Source of the DNA: Rhinopomastus cyanomelas
Lineage: Eukaryota; Chordata; Aves; Bucerotiformes; Rhinopomastidae
Direction of reading: 5' to 3'
NCBI GenBank assembly: GCA_013400115.1
Contig: VXBP01007152.1
Coordinates: forward strand, 62,001 to 126,000
DNA: 64,000 bases
Shown here one piece after another: positions 11,721-25,399 of this stretch. How positions within the stretch are numbered: position 1 is the stretch's first letter; every line of letters starts with the position of its first letter. The notes beneath the pieces are model-generated. The model was not told the origin of the DNA and did not search any database. It saw nothing but the letters and a program-made list of their open reading frames with translations. The position numbers were made by a program, and so were the translations under genes.

Positions 11721-14700
11721 TTTATGTTCATTATTTGCAGTGACTTTACAAAACAAAGGTCTTTCATTTTTATTTCTTCTGCAGCAAGACTATCTCTGTC
11801 AGCAGAAATAACCCAGCATGTAAATGAGTCATCCGAGTGTCTGTCACTTCACTGAAAGAAACACAACCCCTGTCTGCACAAGCGATGAGTGATCTGGCAG
11901 TTTTTAAGAGGTGAGATGCTCCCGCCTGGCAGACAGATGATCCCGTGCTCTGCCCAAGCATCACAGTTGCACTGTGAGCTGCAGCCGCTGACCCAGGGAG
12001 GACTTTCCAGGAGCATCAGGTGGCCACCTCCCAAGGAATTTCCTCCGGAGCCTGCACTATATAGAAATGACTCCTATAAATAGGGTAAATGCTCAAATAG
12101 GTAGCACAGCTAGTGAGCTTTTCAGAGCACTCTGAGAAATAATTGAGCCTGTCCTGAATGGCTGTATTATACCATGTACCAAGCTGCACCAGCAATTTCA
12201 GCTGGCTATTCAGACTGTTTTTTGAGGACTTTGCTATTTTCCACTTTTTTTTTTTTTTCATTTAACCTGATTTGTTACAAATAGTCCCAGGTTTGTAAAA
12301 TATAAGGTGTTGAGGTAAGGAACATTTTTAAAAGCTCTGTTTTCTAAGTGTCAGAGAAATCTCTGTGGCTTGCCCAAACACAGCCGTGGCGGTAAATGCA
12401 CTGCTCTACAATAAAAAGGAGGAGACAAGAATAACAACTTAGAGGCAGCAACAGAGCTGGTTGAAACACAAGGTTCCCGTTTCCTAGGGACTTAAAAAGG
12501 ACCCTGTGACAGTAATTGAATCAGGCTGAAAGCAGAAAGGTTTGATTTTGTGTGAGCTAGCAGTGCAAGAAGAGGATCCTCCATGGCAGGACCCAGCAGC
12601 AGCCCTTTGCCTCCAGGACACAGCTCAGTCTGCTGACCCTTCTCTGCTGTGATGTACAACAAATACCAGATCTGGGGATGTGGTTTAGGGGTGAACTTGT
12701 AGAGAAGGGTTGATGGTTGGACTCGCTGATCCCAAGGGTCTTTTCCAACCTGAATGATTCTGTGAAAGCAGAGAGGTTTGGGATCCATCTCCTAGTAGGC
12801 ATGAACACTCAGGGGTTGCCAGCAATGGAAGTCCTATTGCCACAGGGCAGAGTGAGACATAAGTTTGCAGATTCCACTACTCATCTGATCATCATCCAAA
12901 GTTCTCAGCTCCCTTGAAGCCTCTGACACAGTGCTCTGTGACTGCGTGGAGCTTCTCCTCTGTGTAAATCTATGCTACAGAAAGTATTTTCCATGCATTT
13001 AAGAGCTGGGCAAACTGAGGCAGAGGATGAAGCCCATCGTCTGGGGCAGAGGTGGAAAGGAAAGTTTGTCTTCCCACTCCTCCAGTGTGACCATCCCATC
13101 CATCTGTCAGCACTTCAGTGCACAGTGCCAAACGCCAGTGTGATTCCGATTAGTCTGCTGAGTGCTGTGTGTTGATGTTTTGGGCTGATACTTGGAGAGC
13201 TCTGTGGAGATAATTAATTAGGCAAAATTAATTCTTTTGAGAACGACCTTCTGGCAGCACTTTGGAAAGTGCTTGAAGCTTCTGTTGTTCTGACACTTCT
13301 TCAGAACTGGTGTTAGCCATTTCCTAATTCATTTTTTAAATAAACAATCAAATCACATTGTTCCCTGGGTCAGATGACAGCTGTGGCTTCCTTGCGAGCA
13401 CCACTATCAGGAGATGAGGTGTCAGATTTTCTCACCTGAAGTCCCTTCCCACAGCTGCCAATCCCTTGCTGTTGTCACCCTGGAAGGTTCCCTTCTGCCT
13501 GAGCTGTCAGAGTGCTCCAGACTCCCTGCTTTCTGTCCCTTTTTCACAGCAATTGGGGGATCTGATGATGACAGGACAGGCAGGGTAACAGAGGGGAACA
13601 TCAGCAGTGACCTTGTGGCCAGCCCTGCAAGCTGACAGCCCTTACAACCACACGATGGGAAGCAGGAGGTGGATGTCTGCTCCTCTTCATGCCTGCCTTC
13701 TCCTGCAGTCAAACAGGGATACTGGTATTTCTTCTGAGACCATCTGCTGCTAATTCTGCAAACCTCCTACAGACAAGGGCATGGAAGGGCAAAATCTTAA
13801 TATGATTAAACTTCGGGAGCTCCAGAGGTCTGTGCTTGCAGTTGTACCTGGGTTGGAACAAGGAGGGAAATGACACAGGATGCAAGTGCTGTGCAAAACA
13901 CACACACTGAAACCCCTGAACAACCCCTGCAGGCCTTGGCCCTTTCACACTCCAGCCAGTTGGGCTCTGGCTGCCTGGGCCCAGTTCATTACACCGTGGA
14001 AGAGGAACTTGGTTGATACAAGGGCAGATCCTCCTGCCACAGGCCACTGCTTGGGCATTCATTTTCTGTCTCACACTCAGTCATCTTCTTTTCTCTCTGA
14101 GGTTGCATGCGGGAGCTCCAGGCTTCCACATGGATTTCTCAGTCTATGCATCATCCTTTGACCCCTGTGCTTAAGGAAGCTCTCTTGTTTGAGGTTTGCC
14201 TTGGCATCTGTGCACTTACACGGAGACAGAACATTTCAGGGGCTCGGTGTATGAAGTGTTGAAGCAGCAGCAAAAGCTACAGCGTTCAGCCCTCTTCTGG
14301 CCCAGCCTGAGCAACGCAGCAGTAACAAAGGGATGGGCGGCATGGTGTGGGCTTTCCTCAGTCACTTCCTTCACATTGTCTCCCGATTAAATTAGGATTG
14401 ATGTGGCTCTTTAAAACAAATCCACTCATATCGCACCATAAAGGAAGAAGGAATCTTTAACACTTGGTTAGGGGATGTCTGCAAAGCGCTCTGCGAATGG
14501 GATGGTGCCGGAGTGTGCGAGGCGTTTGGTATTTAAATATAGCTGTACACACACCCTTGGCCTCCTGAACTGCTGAAAACCTCCTAGCAGGTGATCACAA
14601 GCCTTTCTATAATTGAAATGAACTTAATCCTGACAAAAACGCAGCAGCAGCTGCTGTGAAAGCTGTGGCTGCTCTCCAAGTGTTTCTTGCATTACCCTGG

Positions 14701-17060
14701 TCTGTATATTAAAGCGAGACTGATTGTGGTGCTGCAGAACCCTGCCAGAGCGTCTCTTACAAGGGAGCTGCGGTGCTTTAGATTAAGGGCTTTGTTGTAT
14801 ATTTCACAAGAACACTTTTCTCTTGTGTGGTGACTGCCACACGAGCATCTGAGCTGCTCGGATATTAATTACTCGGTCCCTGCAACAATAGTCTCAAGTA
14901 AAGGTAAATATGGAAACCTTCCCTTTCTCACAGCAGGCAGTTGTCTACAGAATGGGCTGAGGAGGCAGAGCTGTGCTTGGAGGTGATGTGCCAGCCCAGG
15001 GCATGTGTGCAGGACACTGGGAGGAGACAGCAGCCAGCCACAAGACATGAGGAATATCTGCAGCTGCCCTCCCGATTTAACCTTCATGCCACATATTTCA
15101 GCTGGAATCCAAGTGTGCTGTGGAGAAGTGGGACAAGGAACAGCTCATCTTGTAATTCCTGAGTTTTCACTGTCATATGAGAACTTTCCCAGCCTGTCCT
15201 GGCTCCTCTGAGCCTTTCTGACCCTCTGCCTTCTCCTTGCCTCCTCTCCTGTCCCTGGATCTCCCTGGGCTTTGCCAAGTGGGACCTGGCATCTGTCCAG
15301 CACCACCAAAGGGCAACCATCAAGCAACTTTTCTGGCAGGGAGGTCTGTCTTCACCTCAAATCCCAGCAAAACCAACAGCAACAAGAGTCTGGGGAAAGT
15401 GGGGCTCAGCGGATTGTGCAGAGCAGGCACTGGGCTCCCCCTCACTCAAAGCCACCACAATAATGAGGTGGTCACAGCCCTTGAAATGTCCTATAAGCAG
15501 GAGTACAACACCCAAGTGAAGGTACCTCACCTGGGAAACCACCTGGATTGATCTGCAGGGCTGGGCTCGCACGTCCAATGCCTTGCGCTGCATCTGGTTT
15601 ATGGCTGCAACTCCCAGCATGGAGAACGTGAACTCGGTCTCACTCCGACTCTTCCCTCGCCCGGAGCTGAGCGGGGCGCAGGCCCTCGTTTCATGCGACA
15701 GCTAAGGCAGAACAGAAGATGGTGCTGCCGAGCCAACATATTTTAACAAGAGACCTTCCCGGAGCTGCCGGGGCTTTTTGACAGCTCCAGTTCCAAAATA
15801 ATCTTTGTCTAAACGAAAGAGTTGTCAAGGAGATAAGTTTAAGAAGCACATGAGCTACAGAGGAACATCCCACAGCCCGTTCTCTCCTGGAGCAGAGACG
15901 TGGTGAAATATTGATGGACCGGGCTCCCTAATTATATCTCCTACCGAGGGGCCAGCTTGAAGCCTGGAGTTTTCCTGCTTTGTATGCAGCACCGTTGGGA
16001 TAAAGCGATGGGATCCCTTGCAGAGCTCCATGGGCAATTGGGTTGGGATGTATGTGGCTAATGAACAGGCGTCAGCCAGACAGCTTCGTGGGAGCTAATG
16101 AAATGTTCAGTGCAAAACGAGTCACCGCTAGGTACTCTTGTTCCTCATCCTCATCTGAAGCTGCCTGGGCAGTCTTGCTGCTCTGTTTACTGAAGTCTCC
16201 TCTGTGTAAAACAACGGGAGCGGCAGAAAGAACAAAGGCACTTGCGATCATCAAACTGGGCAAAGTGGTGTCACGCTCTTAGGTGGTGTTTCTCTTAGTG
16301 AGACTTACCCAGCAAAGTAAGGCAAATAATTTCCACCCACCGTGTTGGCAGCTACATGATTTTTCATAGGGAAATTTTAGCTCAGAGAACAGCAACACAA
16401 AACTGCCTTATTTTTCACATCCAGGGTGTTCTCATGCCTCTGCCGTTCATCTGCCTGGGAATTTCAGTGGTTTGGAGGCAAAAATCATCCTAAATACAGA
16501 CGCGTCTTCAAAATCTGATTTACTCAGCAGCTGTAAATCAAGTGGCTGCCACACAGTATTTCATTTTCTAACTCACACAGCACCTGTAAATGCAGCTGAG
16601 CACAGAAAGCTGAGCATCTAGTACAGAGCGATGCTGAGAACCTGGACCACACATTGCTTTGTCCCTTCTGGCAACTCCATACTGGAAACTCTGGTGGGTT
16701 ACTGGGCTAGAGATCAGGATTTGTGCTGCATCTCAGCACTGATGACAAATGAAGTCTGTTGTGTTAGCTGCTCTGGAGAGGGATGCACTCACCTATGTGC
16801 TTGTGGCAGCATGGATGATGACTGTCATGGGGATGCTGAACTTGTTCTTCTGAGTGAGACTAGTGCAGCCGCTGTACCTGCTTGTTTTCCCCTCTCTGGC
16901 TCCAGAGCAAGAACAATATTTGCCTGTTTTACAGGCCACACTAGAAAGATTAATTAGCTGCTGCTCATTGAGTCCTCTGAAGACACGGAGCACAAATGCA
17001 TGCCAGGGGCTACGTTCGGTGGGCCTGAGCTCAACAGACACTGGGCAACGGCTCTAGTGG
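11721..17060. other. Intergenic DNA, no gene seen; some CNE-like stretches
   Basis: About 5.3 kb without a supportable exon. There is a T16-type homopolymer near 12245-12259 and a short CR1-tail-like scrap near 12700-12770 (GGTTGGACTCGCTGATC...GATTCTGTGA, + strand). The segments 14390-14790 and 15640-15990 look like conserved non-coding DNA in texture (AT-rich, isolated homeobox- and GATA-like words). That is an impression, not a measurement. Confidence 0.5.
12690..12772 (+). mobile_element. CR1 3'-tail fragment
   Basis: A short remnant carrying the CR1 3' end: GGTTGATGGTTGGACTCGCTGATC, then TTTTCCAACCTGAATGATTCTGTGA-like sequence. Only the terminal ~80 bases are recognisable. The body upstream is unrelated or too decayed to see. 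Confidence 0.7.
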
Positions 17061-17064
17061 AGGG

Positions 17065-17450
17065 AGCTGGACAGTGTGGAATCTGCTCAGCCTGGAGAAG
17101 AGGAGGCTCAGGGGAGGCCTCATTGCTCTCTACAACTACCTGGGAGGAGGTTGTAGTGAGGTGGATGTTGGCCTCTGCTCCTTAGTGACTAGTGATAGGG
17201 CAAGAGGAACTGGGGTCAAGTTGTACCAGAGAAGGTTCAGATTGGATCTTAGGAAATATTTATTCACAGAAAGAGTGGTGAGACCTTGGAACAGGCTACC
17301 CAGGGAGGGGTTGGAGGCACCATCCCTAGAGGTGTTAAAAAAACAGGTAGGCAGGGTATTTCAAGAGGTTGTTTAGTGGTTCCAGGTTGTAGGGTGGGTG
17401 GTTGGACTTCATGACCTTAAAGGCCTTTTCCAACCTCAATGAGTGTATGA
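17065..17450 (+). mobile_element. CR1 LINE copy (older subfamily), 3' part
   Basis: It contains the CR1 blocks CAGCCTGGAGAAGAGGAGG (17086 on), GAAGGTTCAGATTGGAT, GTGGTGAGACCTTGGAACAGG and a tail GGTTGGACTTCATGACCTTAA...CAACCTCAATGA. The wording differs from the copies at 18134, 20098 and 29145, so it belongs to another CR1 subfamily and is more diverged. Confidence 0.9.
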
Positions 17451-18130
17451 AGCACACAGGACCCTGGATAAGCCATGTGCTGGAACTGACCCACTGGGCA
17501 GAGCACACATGGCCACGAAGAGATCCCTGCATCCCCTGCCAGTGCACCCACTGCTGCTCACAGCAGGGTGAAGGACGTGCTGGTACAGTCTTTTCTTCAC
17601 AAGATAATAAATGCTAAAGCAATAGCAGTTCTCCCAGATGAGGGAAGAGGCTCATCAGACCCTTCATGCCCTGGAGCTGTCTGAGCTTTGGAGGGGTGGG
17701 TGGATCACTCCAGGAGCCTGAGCCTGCTCACCGTTTTCTCTGCCTCAAGCAGTCTCTCCTTTGCAGGCAGCGGGTGCAGCAGGCAGCGCTTGCGAGCCAG
17801 CGCAGCGGGAGAAGTTTCAGTAGGCACAACAGAGAGAGAAGAAGTTAATGTTTCAGTCTCCTGGGAAGCAGCTGGAGGATCAAGAGCTATTCAGTGCTAA
17901 AACACCATCCCAGAGCTGGGCATTGTGCAAGAACTGGTGGCTGCAGCTGCAGTCCAAGTGAGCCAGTCTGCAGCTGCCTGGTGTGAAACTGAGCAGCCAG
18001 TGGCAAGAGAAAAGCTGTCCACGATTAAACTGAATTAAACTCGTTATCTGAAGTCTCCCCTCAGCCATGGATAAGGTCCCTTCAGACTGAGGCTGAGGAT
18101 CCAAACACAACCCTGTTGGTCACAACATCC
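17451..18130. other. Intergenic spacer, nothing recognised
   Basis: Unique DNA between two CR1 copies. No gene or repeat was recognised. Confidence 0.5.
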
Positions 18131-18133
18131 TGC

Positions 18134-18733
18134 TCAGCATCCTGGGATGGATCAGAAAGGGGGTGGTTAGCAGATCAAAAGAGGTTCTTCTCCCCCTCTA
18201 CTCTGCACTGGTGAGACCACATCTGGAGTGTTGTGTCCAGCCCCTCAGTTCAAGAGGGATGTGGAGCTGCTGAAGGGAGTCCAGCGTAGGGCAACGAGGA
18301 CGATGAAGGAAGTGGAGCTCCTCCCTTGTGAGGAGAGGATGAGGGAACTGGGTCTCTTGAGCTTGGAGGATACTGTGGGGTGACCTCATTAATGTTGATA
18401 AATATTTGAAGGATGTGCATCAGGAGGATGGAGCTAGGCTCTTCTCAATGTCATCTAGTGCTAGGAAGAGGGGCAATGGGTGCAAGCTGAAACACAGGAG
18501 AAACATCTGAAACATAAATATGAGAAGGAACTTCTTCACAGTGAGGGTGACAGAGCACTGGAAGGGGCTGCCCAGGGGAGTTGTGGAGTCTTCTTCGCTG
18601 GAGGCATTTAAGACCCGCCTGGATGTGTTCCTGTGGGAAATGGTCTAGGTGATGCTGCTGTGGCAGGGGGATTGGACTAGATTGGACTATTTCGAGGTCC
18701 CTTCCAATCCCTAATGGTTCTATGATTCTATGA
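18134..18733 (+). mobile_element. CR1 LINE copy, 5'-truncated
   Basis: It starts in the ORF2 C-terminus (GCATCCTGGGATGGATCAG), passes through the GGGGCAATGGGTG and GAAGGAACTTCTTCACAGTG blocks and ends in GGTTCTATGATTCTATGA. A stretch near 18655-18700 contains a local duplication (GGATTGGACTAGATTGGACTA). Small indels disrupt any reading frame. Confidence 0.95.
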
Positions 18734-18739
18734 AGAAGA

Positions 18740-20095
18740 GTTGGGCAGGGTGGCACCTCCCATGACATGGGCAGCCTCCTCACAGCAAGGAGGTTTAGAA
18801 TCTGTTTCCTGCAACAACAGTCTCCTCTGCAGGTATCAATTTGTGGCCTGTGTGGACTTGTTGAGACACCAGGGTTAAGACTGGACAAATTTGCCATCTG
18901 GTATGGCCAAGGATATGGGCTCCATTAACAAGTACAGGGGAAACCTAATGTTGGCTCTTTTTAAATACTGCAAAGATAAAGACAAGGTTGGGAGGCCTGG
19001 AAGCAGATTGCAGAGATGACTGGAAGGACTCTGACCCTGCTGCTTTCTGTCCCCTGGCATATGGTGCGCACAGACCTTGTCCTAGTACTGGGTGCTGGAA
19101 GCTTCCCATGAAAAGGGGATGGGTCACCAAGTGATGGAGAACCTCCCTACAACCTTGTGCTCAGAGAAGCACCATGGGCTTGTCCCTGCATCCTCATGGC
19201 CCTTGTTGGCTTAGGGAGCCTGGGCTAAGATGGACACTAATCCAGAAATGAATTTCTTGGCTTTCCTGCACTCCAGATGAACACACTGCTGCCTTCCAAA
19301 CACACTGTCTTGAGGAAAACATGAGAAAAGCCTTTGCTGGAGAAGGGCCAGAGAGCTGCACTGCTGCTGCTCTGGAGCTTCAAAAGCACAGAGAGAGTTC
19401 CCAGACGCAGGCTGGAGCCAGGCTTGTCCACCGGTGTCGTTCTGCAGTGCTGGAGCATCAGGGATCAAAATTAGAGTCTTCCTTCCTCAAGCAGAAACAC
19501 TAAATCAAAGGCTAGAAAATATGTTTCTGCTCTGTTGACAGAGATTCAAGGCAGATTCAAAAGGTTCCCAGTGAAATCCTCACACAGCTGCCTTCAAGAA
19601 ATGCTGCATCATCTAGCAATGAAGGTTCTGTCACTCCAGATACAGAATTATCTGAAACACCAGTCTGTTGCCACAGTTTCCCCATTGGGTTTCCATAGCT
19701 GCATTACTTAGGGCACTCAAAAGCTTTCTGTTAATATTCTTATTTCAGATATTATCAAAGATATAGGAACAGGTATATGTGGATCAAACACAAAATCATC
19801 AGGCTTGGAGCCTGGTCCTTGTGCCTGTAATGCAAAACCACTTAGTAGGACCCCACAGTTGTCAAATGAGGCCATCAGCCTTCAGCTTTTCCTAGAAAAG
19901 CTGCAAGGAGATGAAGAGGTGGCAAATCCTCCAAAATCGTGACAGCACTGAGGAGCCATCTCTTCGTAAAGCTATGACATTTCTCTGACCAGTTTCTGTT
20001 GGTGAGGGCGAGTTGGACAGGCTGGAGAGCTGGGCAGGGAGAAATTTTATGACCTATAACAAGGGCAGTGTAGGGTCTGGCATTTGAGCAAGAAC
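18740..20095. other. Intergenic spacer, nothing recognised
   Basis: About 1.35 kb of unique DNA between two CR1 copies, with no supportable exon, RNA gene or repeat. Confidence 0.5.
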
Positions 20096-20097
20096 AA

Positions 20098-20796
20098 CCC
20101 CAGGTACCAGTACAGGCTGGGGGCTGACCTGCTAGAGAGCAGCATAGGAGAATGGGACTTGGGGGTCCTGGTGGACAGCGGGATGACCAGGAGCCAGCAA
20201 TGAGCCCTTGTGGCCAAGAAGGCCAATGGCATCCTGGGGTAGATTAGGAGCGGGGTGGTTAGTAGATCGAGAGAGGTTCACCTCCCCCTCCCACATCTGG
20301 AATATTGTGTCCAGTCCTGGGCTCCTCAGTTCCAGAAGGACACAGAACTGCTGGAGAGAGTCCAGTTCAGAGCCACAAAGATGATTAAGGCAATGGAACA
20401 TCTCCCTGATGAGGAGAGGCTGAGGGAACTGGGTCTCTTTAGCTTGGAAAAAGAGAGACTGAGGGGTGTCCTCATTAATGTTGATAAATATGGAAAGGGT
20501 GGGTGTCAGGTGGATGGAGCCAGGGTCTGCTTGGTGTCATCTAATAACAGAACAAGGGGCAATGGGTGTCAGCTGGAACAGAGGAGGTCCCATATAAATA
20601 TGAGAAGGAATTTCTTCCTTGTCAGGGTGATGGAGCACTGGAACGGGCTGCTGAGGGAGGTTGTGGAGTCTACTTCTGAGGAGATGTTTAAAACCCACGT
20701 GGACATGTTGATGTAGGGGATCCTGCTGTGGCGGGGGGATTGGACTAGATGATCTTTCGAGACCCCTTCCAATTCCTAATGTTCTGTGCTACTGTG
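20098..20796 (+). mobile_element. CR1 LINE copy, one of the longest here
   Basis: The 5' break falls in ORF2 (CAGGCTGGGGGCTGACCTGC). The body runs through the coding end (frame 20255-20716) to the 3' UTR and a decayed octamer tail (GTTCTGTGCTACTGTG). Compared with the copy at 11062 it lacks about 25 bases after CACCTCCCCCTC near 20290. No intact protein remains. Confidence 0.95.
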
Positions 20797-20799
20797 CAG

Positions 20800-23700
20800 G
20801 GGCTCATTATGAATTGCTAATTACCAGTGCAGGCCAGTCAGGTCCATCACTGACCTGCTGGCTAAGCTGGTCAAAAAACGGATGTGTCCCTGCTGCACTG
20901 ACTCAAGGTAAATGTAAAATATGTGCACTGAGGAGGCTCGGAGCTTAATATAGGTCTTGTTAAGTGTTCATAAAGGATACTGGAACCCTTAGATGAAGAG
21001 GGACACCAGAGAATGATAGGGCTATAAAATCCATTTCTACAAATAACTCATATTTATACAGTGCCTTTCACCCTCGCACGTCCCAAAGCCTTTCTTCCAG
21101 CACAGCACCCTGATATACTGTGTCCGCTTCACCTAGCAGTTCAAGGCAACCTCCTCTGCAGTGAAATGTGGCAGCTGTTTAAAAGCCCTGAGTAGTAGTA
21201 ACTTTAATAATAGCAAGGCTTTTATATGGTCCTACAAGCTTCAAAGAGTTAATTCTCTGCCCCTTCAGGAGGCAGACAAGCTTTATTATTCCCATTTCAC
21301 AAAGGCAATATAACAAGAGTGGACAAGAGTGGAGGAAATCTACACTCCCACAGATTTATAAGGCGAAATTCCGTGCGTGAGCCTAAAGTGCTTTTAATCC
21401 CACACAGAGAAAACATATCAACACGTCTTATTAAAAAAGCCCTTTACTAAAAATAATGATGTGGAGAGAGCTCTGGATTCTAACACCTGCCACTTCTCCT
21501 GAAAAAATTACCTCCGTAAGCATGTGTTGACATAGAAACATCATGGCCCACAGATGCTTCCGTGCCATGAAACAAATCGGGTGCTCCAAGTACACTGCCA
21601 AGCATCAGACAGTCTGTTTTACAAGCCCCAAGAATTGATAAAAAACCACTTGAAATACAACAGGAGGAAAGGTGCAGCAGCACCGATCTCCATGGCAGGC
21701 TGGCACTGTCCTTCCACCACACATGGGTCCACAGTTCATCCCAGCCTGCCAGCATCACACAGCCAGGATGCTTCCTTCTGTTATCCCTGAAGGTTCCACA
21801 AGATGGTCCTTGTGGAAAGGATCACGCTGGACCCTTCGGAATCCTGATGTGGGAGAAGTTACAAAATTGCTTGGATTTAACCTCTTATTCTAACCTGGAA
21901 ACCCAGACACCTTTTCACACAGTAGCACAGGAGTCTCCAGATTTCATCCCTCCTGCTGTTTCCCACCTAGGGTTTGCCCTGTTACAACTTCCACTCTTAT
22001 TTGCGGTCCAAACCAAGAAACACACTCTTCCAGACCCCCCCCTGCTCCCTCATGATCTGCTTGTCTAGCCCAGACTGCACAGCCTGTGGCATGAAGTCAC
22101 TGCAGCCTCCCTAGAGCCAAGGGCAGTTTTCTGGGGGTAGATCCAAAGGTGTTTTCAGCCAGGCTGCTGAAGCTCCTGAATAGCTCTCAGCTGCCCACAA
22201 ATGGATCCGGACAACCATCCACCCTTCCAATAAAGCCAACCCACTGCAGAGGCCTTCAGTCACTGCTACAACACAAGGGATGCTTGCGGCTGGCGGAGGG
22301 TGAGCTGAGGTCTCTGTGTCCCGCAGGCTCTGGGGCAGGGAACCAGGAGAGATGAACTGACCTATAGGACTGACCTGTGCTGAGGACCATCAATTCTCCT
22401 GCAAAGTGGTTTCCATCACAGGAGCACACTTGCTACGCGAATCACATCCCATTCATCACTGCAGTCATCTAGATGTAACTTTGCCAGCCAGGGCTTGGCC
22501 TCTTGCTCAAAAAAGCCCCTGATGTGCTGTGCAGCAGCTTCCCAGGGCAGGACATGGATCAGTGCACCTGCCAGGACCACTGTCTCCCTTCCTCACTTCA
22601 TAGAAGCTGGTCCCTTTCATATTCTGGCTTCACTGTCCTCAAGGACTGTTTCCCTTAGGTTCCTGCAGCCCCTGCTGCAGAAGAAAGGACCGGTGCACCG
22701 CTGCCATCACTCCGCTGCAGCAGGTCCCGTGCCCTCCATCACATGCCTGTCCACGAGGCTGTGCCGTGAAGCCTCAGAACACGGGAAGCTGGGCTGACAG
22801 CAGCGTGTTATGAGAAGCTGTTGCAGCGCCCTAGCAAACACCTTGGCCTGAACCTGTAGCCTGGGGCTGACACTCATTTAGGCACGCGAACAAGGATGTA
22901 GAGGTCTGGCACTCACACACAAAAGGTTGGCCTTTCTGACACTCTGAATCTCAAACCCAAGAGCAAAATCATTTCCTGCTGCTGCAGCACTGAGCTCACA
23001 GCAAAGAGCTTTTCACCTCTCTGCCGTAGGAATAATTCGTTTAACTTCACGGCTCTTCAGTGCCATGCAAGTCAAACACACCAGCAAGCAGAAATCTCTG
23101 GGATGTGTCTGATGCCTGATGAGACCACACAGATGGTCATGGAGGAGAACCTGCACCTTTGCTTCCTTGGCAACCTCAACCCCAGGAAACCCAGCACACC
23201 ACTGGCTCTGCCTGCCATCGCAGCCGTCTGCTGGCCATGTGCATCAAAGCTACAGCCCAGGAGAAGCAGCACCTCAGTTCTGCTGACTGCCCTGGTGGAG
23301 ACACTGGCTCTGCAGGCTCCTTGAGGGTACTGAGCTCACCCTGCCTTGTGTTTGCTCGGCAGGCTGCGCTGGAGTTTGCTTTCAACCCTGAGTAATGAGC
23401 AAGTGAAGTGCATTCTGGCAGGTCTGACTGACGACATCAGCTGATTGCTCAGGATGACGGGGAGATTTAAAAGCTTAAGATAGCTTACAGGTCCTTATTT
23501 ACAGCTCTCAAGCTGAAGCCCAGACCCAGACACCCATATATTTGGACTCAGACGCTGAGTAAGAAAAGAAAATGTTTAAATATCTCTCCATCTTCTTGTT
23601 TTCCTGCCTGTGGAATTACTGTCCATCACAGGCGTGAGTGCCAGGAGAGCTGCCTGTCTGCTCTCCACTGATGGCTCTGGGGAATCCCCAAATCTGCTTC

Positions 23701-25050
23701 ATGGCAGGTGAGTCACTGTCCCTCCTGTGCAGAAAGGCAGGACACAGCCCTGGCTGGCTGAGATGAGAGGGCAGAGTGAAGCCTAAGCCCCCTGGTCCCA
23801 ATGTATGGGATGAGGCAGTGAAGCACAGGCACAGGATGCTCCCAGTAAACAGGATGCTGGTGTAAGTCAACAGAACCACCTTCAATTATAGACCCGAGAA
23901 GCAGGACTTTGCATTGAATAAATCCCACAACTCTTTCTTTTCTTTTCTCCCCTCTTCCCTCTCTGACTCTGAAAGAATCCCACTTCATTTGTAGGGAGCT
24001 TTTCCAGAACAAAAAGCCTCACCAGGCTTGACCCTGACCTTTGCAAATGGAAATCCAATGTAGTGAGGATTGAGACCTGAGAGTCAACCAGCATCCTCAG
24101 TTTTGCCGCTGCAGTACAGCAGGTTGTTTCACATTTCTATTACGAGCTTCAGATAACGGAGGAAGAAAATCAGGCAATTTCATTTTTGGAATTAATTTTT
24201 TTGTTGCTTGTCAGCTGGGAGATGGGATCTGAGGAACGTGGAGAATGACCGTAGGCACTGGCTGAACAGCTGGTCATAGATACGGCTTGGGATGCTCTTT
24301 CTGCATGACCTGCTCCAGGGGTATCAGAAGAGATTGTGTCTGTCTCCCCTGATGTTTTACCTGTTTCCCATTGCTGGCTTCAAAGCAGCTGCTCTGCTTT
24401 GCCCACACTTGAGTGAGTAGGGAACCAGGACCAGTGTTTAAAGATAGTCTTGAACATCACCTAAGCTTTTACATGATCAAATAAGAGTTATGGATGGAGA
24501 TAAGGAAATTAAAGTACATCAGGGAACACACAAGTGATGGAAAGATGTGCAGGAAAGGGAGCCCTGCCAGAGCTGACAGGCAGCTGTTTATGGAGAGAAT
24601 TAGAAACTTGAGTTCAAAGTCTGCAAATTGCTCTGTGAAAGCAGATCCTCCTCATCGCAGGGACGGGCTGACTGCTGCACACAGGGGTGTGTGGAAAGTT
24701 TGCAGAATCAAGAGTAGTGTCAGTAAAAAAACCAGCAAAGCCCCAAAGACGGAACATCAATAAGAACAGCGAGAAACAACTGGATACTAGACAATCTTTA
24801 ATCTTGAGGAAAAAAAGAAACAAACTCAATGTCTAGAAAGAAAAACCTGATTAACACCTTTCTTTTAGAAACAAAAAAAAGCAATATGTGTGATTATTGA
24901 AGCAAAGTATTTGATTTCTCATCTCACGGGGTCTTCCACTCCAAACATCCTGCGGTTGGAAGAGATGCTGTACTGATATCTGTTAGCAAGCTCAACCAAG
25001 GGCTGAAAGGAGCAGATTTGATGCTCTCGTGCTTCCTTCTGATCTCAAAA
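20800..25050. other. Intergenic DNA, no gene seen
   Basis: About 4.2 kb of mainly unique DNA. Apart from the MIR-like remnant near 21.0-21.3 kb, annotated separately, nothing was recognised. Open frames are short and without domains. Confidence 0.5.
21043..21315 (+). repeat. Possible ancient MIR/CORE-SINE-like remnant
   Basis: Two patches resemble amniote MIR-type SINE sequence: ATACAGTGCCTTTCACCC (21057 on) and the later TTTATTATTCCCATTTCACAAA (21281-21302), which recalls the TTATTATCCCCATTTTACAGA block. The order and orientation fit a single + strand element. The middle is too diverged to align by eye. The call rests on family memory and is uncertain. Confidence 0.4.
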
Positions 25051-25054
25051 ATCT

Positions 25055-25385
25055 GTGAGCATGTTCGGATTTGGTAAAGCATTTGATATCATAAATACAA
25101 ATTTAGCTCTTTGGATGATCTGAACGCAGTAGTCTGGGACCAAATCACAGCTGAGCAGCTGCAAACAAAGAAGCAGTAAACAGGGAGGGATTGTGCTAGA
25201 GAATTATGTTTATTAGGGCGTCACAGAGATCAGGTCTTTGGTCTTTTTTGACATTTTTATTGATGACTCTAAAGAAGTGTTGAACAAGACGACAACAGGC
25301 ATTCACAGGCATGACACAAAGTTGAAAGGGAATGGGGAAACCAGAAAGACAATGCAAAGGAATCTGGATGGAGTAGAAATTGAGA
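25055..25385 (+). mobile_element. Degenerate LINE reverse-transcriptase fragment (CR1-like)
   Basis: Decayed coding words of a CR1/L2-type ORF2 are visible. GGTAAAGCATTTGATATCATAAAT (KAFDIIN, from an RT motif) is at about 25072. TTTTTTGACATTTTTATTGATGACTC (FDIFIDD) is at about 25240, followed by a DTKLKGN-like word and MQRNLD, in the usual LINE order. Stops and frameshifts separate them. It is clearly older than the other CR1 copies in the window. Confidence 0.6.
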
Positions 25386-25399
25386 GTGAAAACATCTCA

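Noticed and set aside
20255..20716. 153-codon open frame that looks like a protein
   Set aside because: It is the CR1 ORF2 C-terminus read on into the CR1 3' region. The same words occur in the other CR1 copies of the window.
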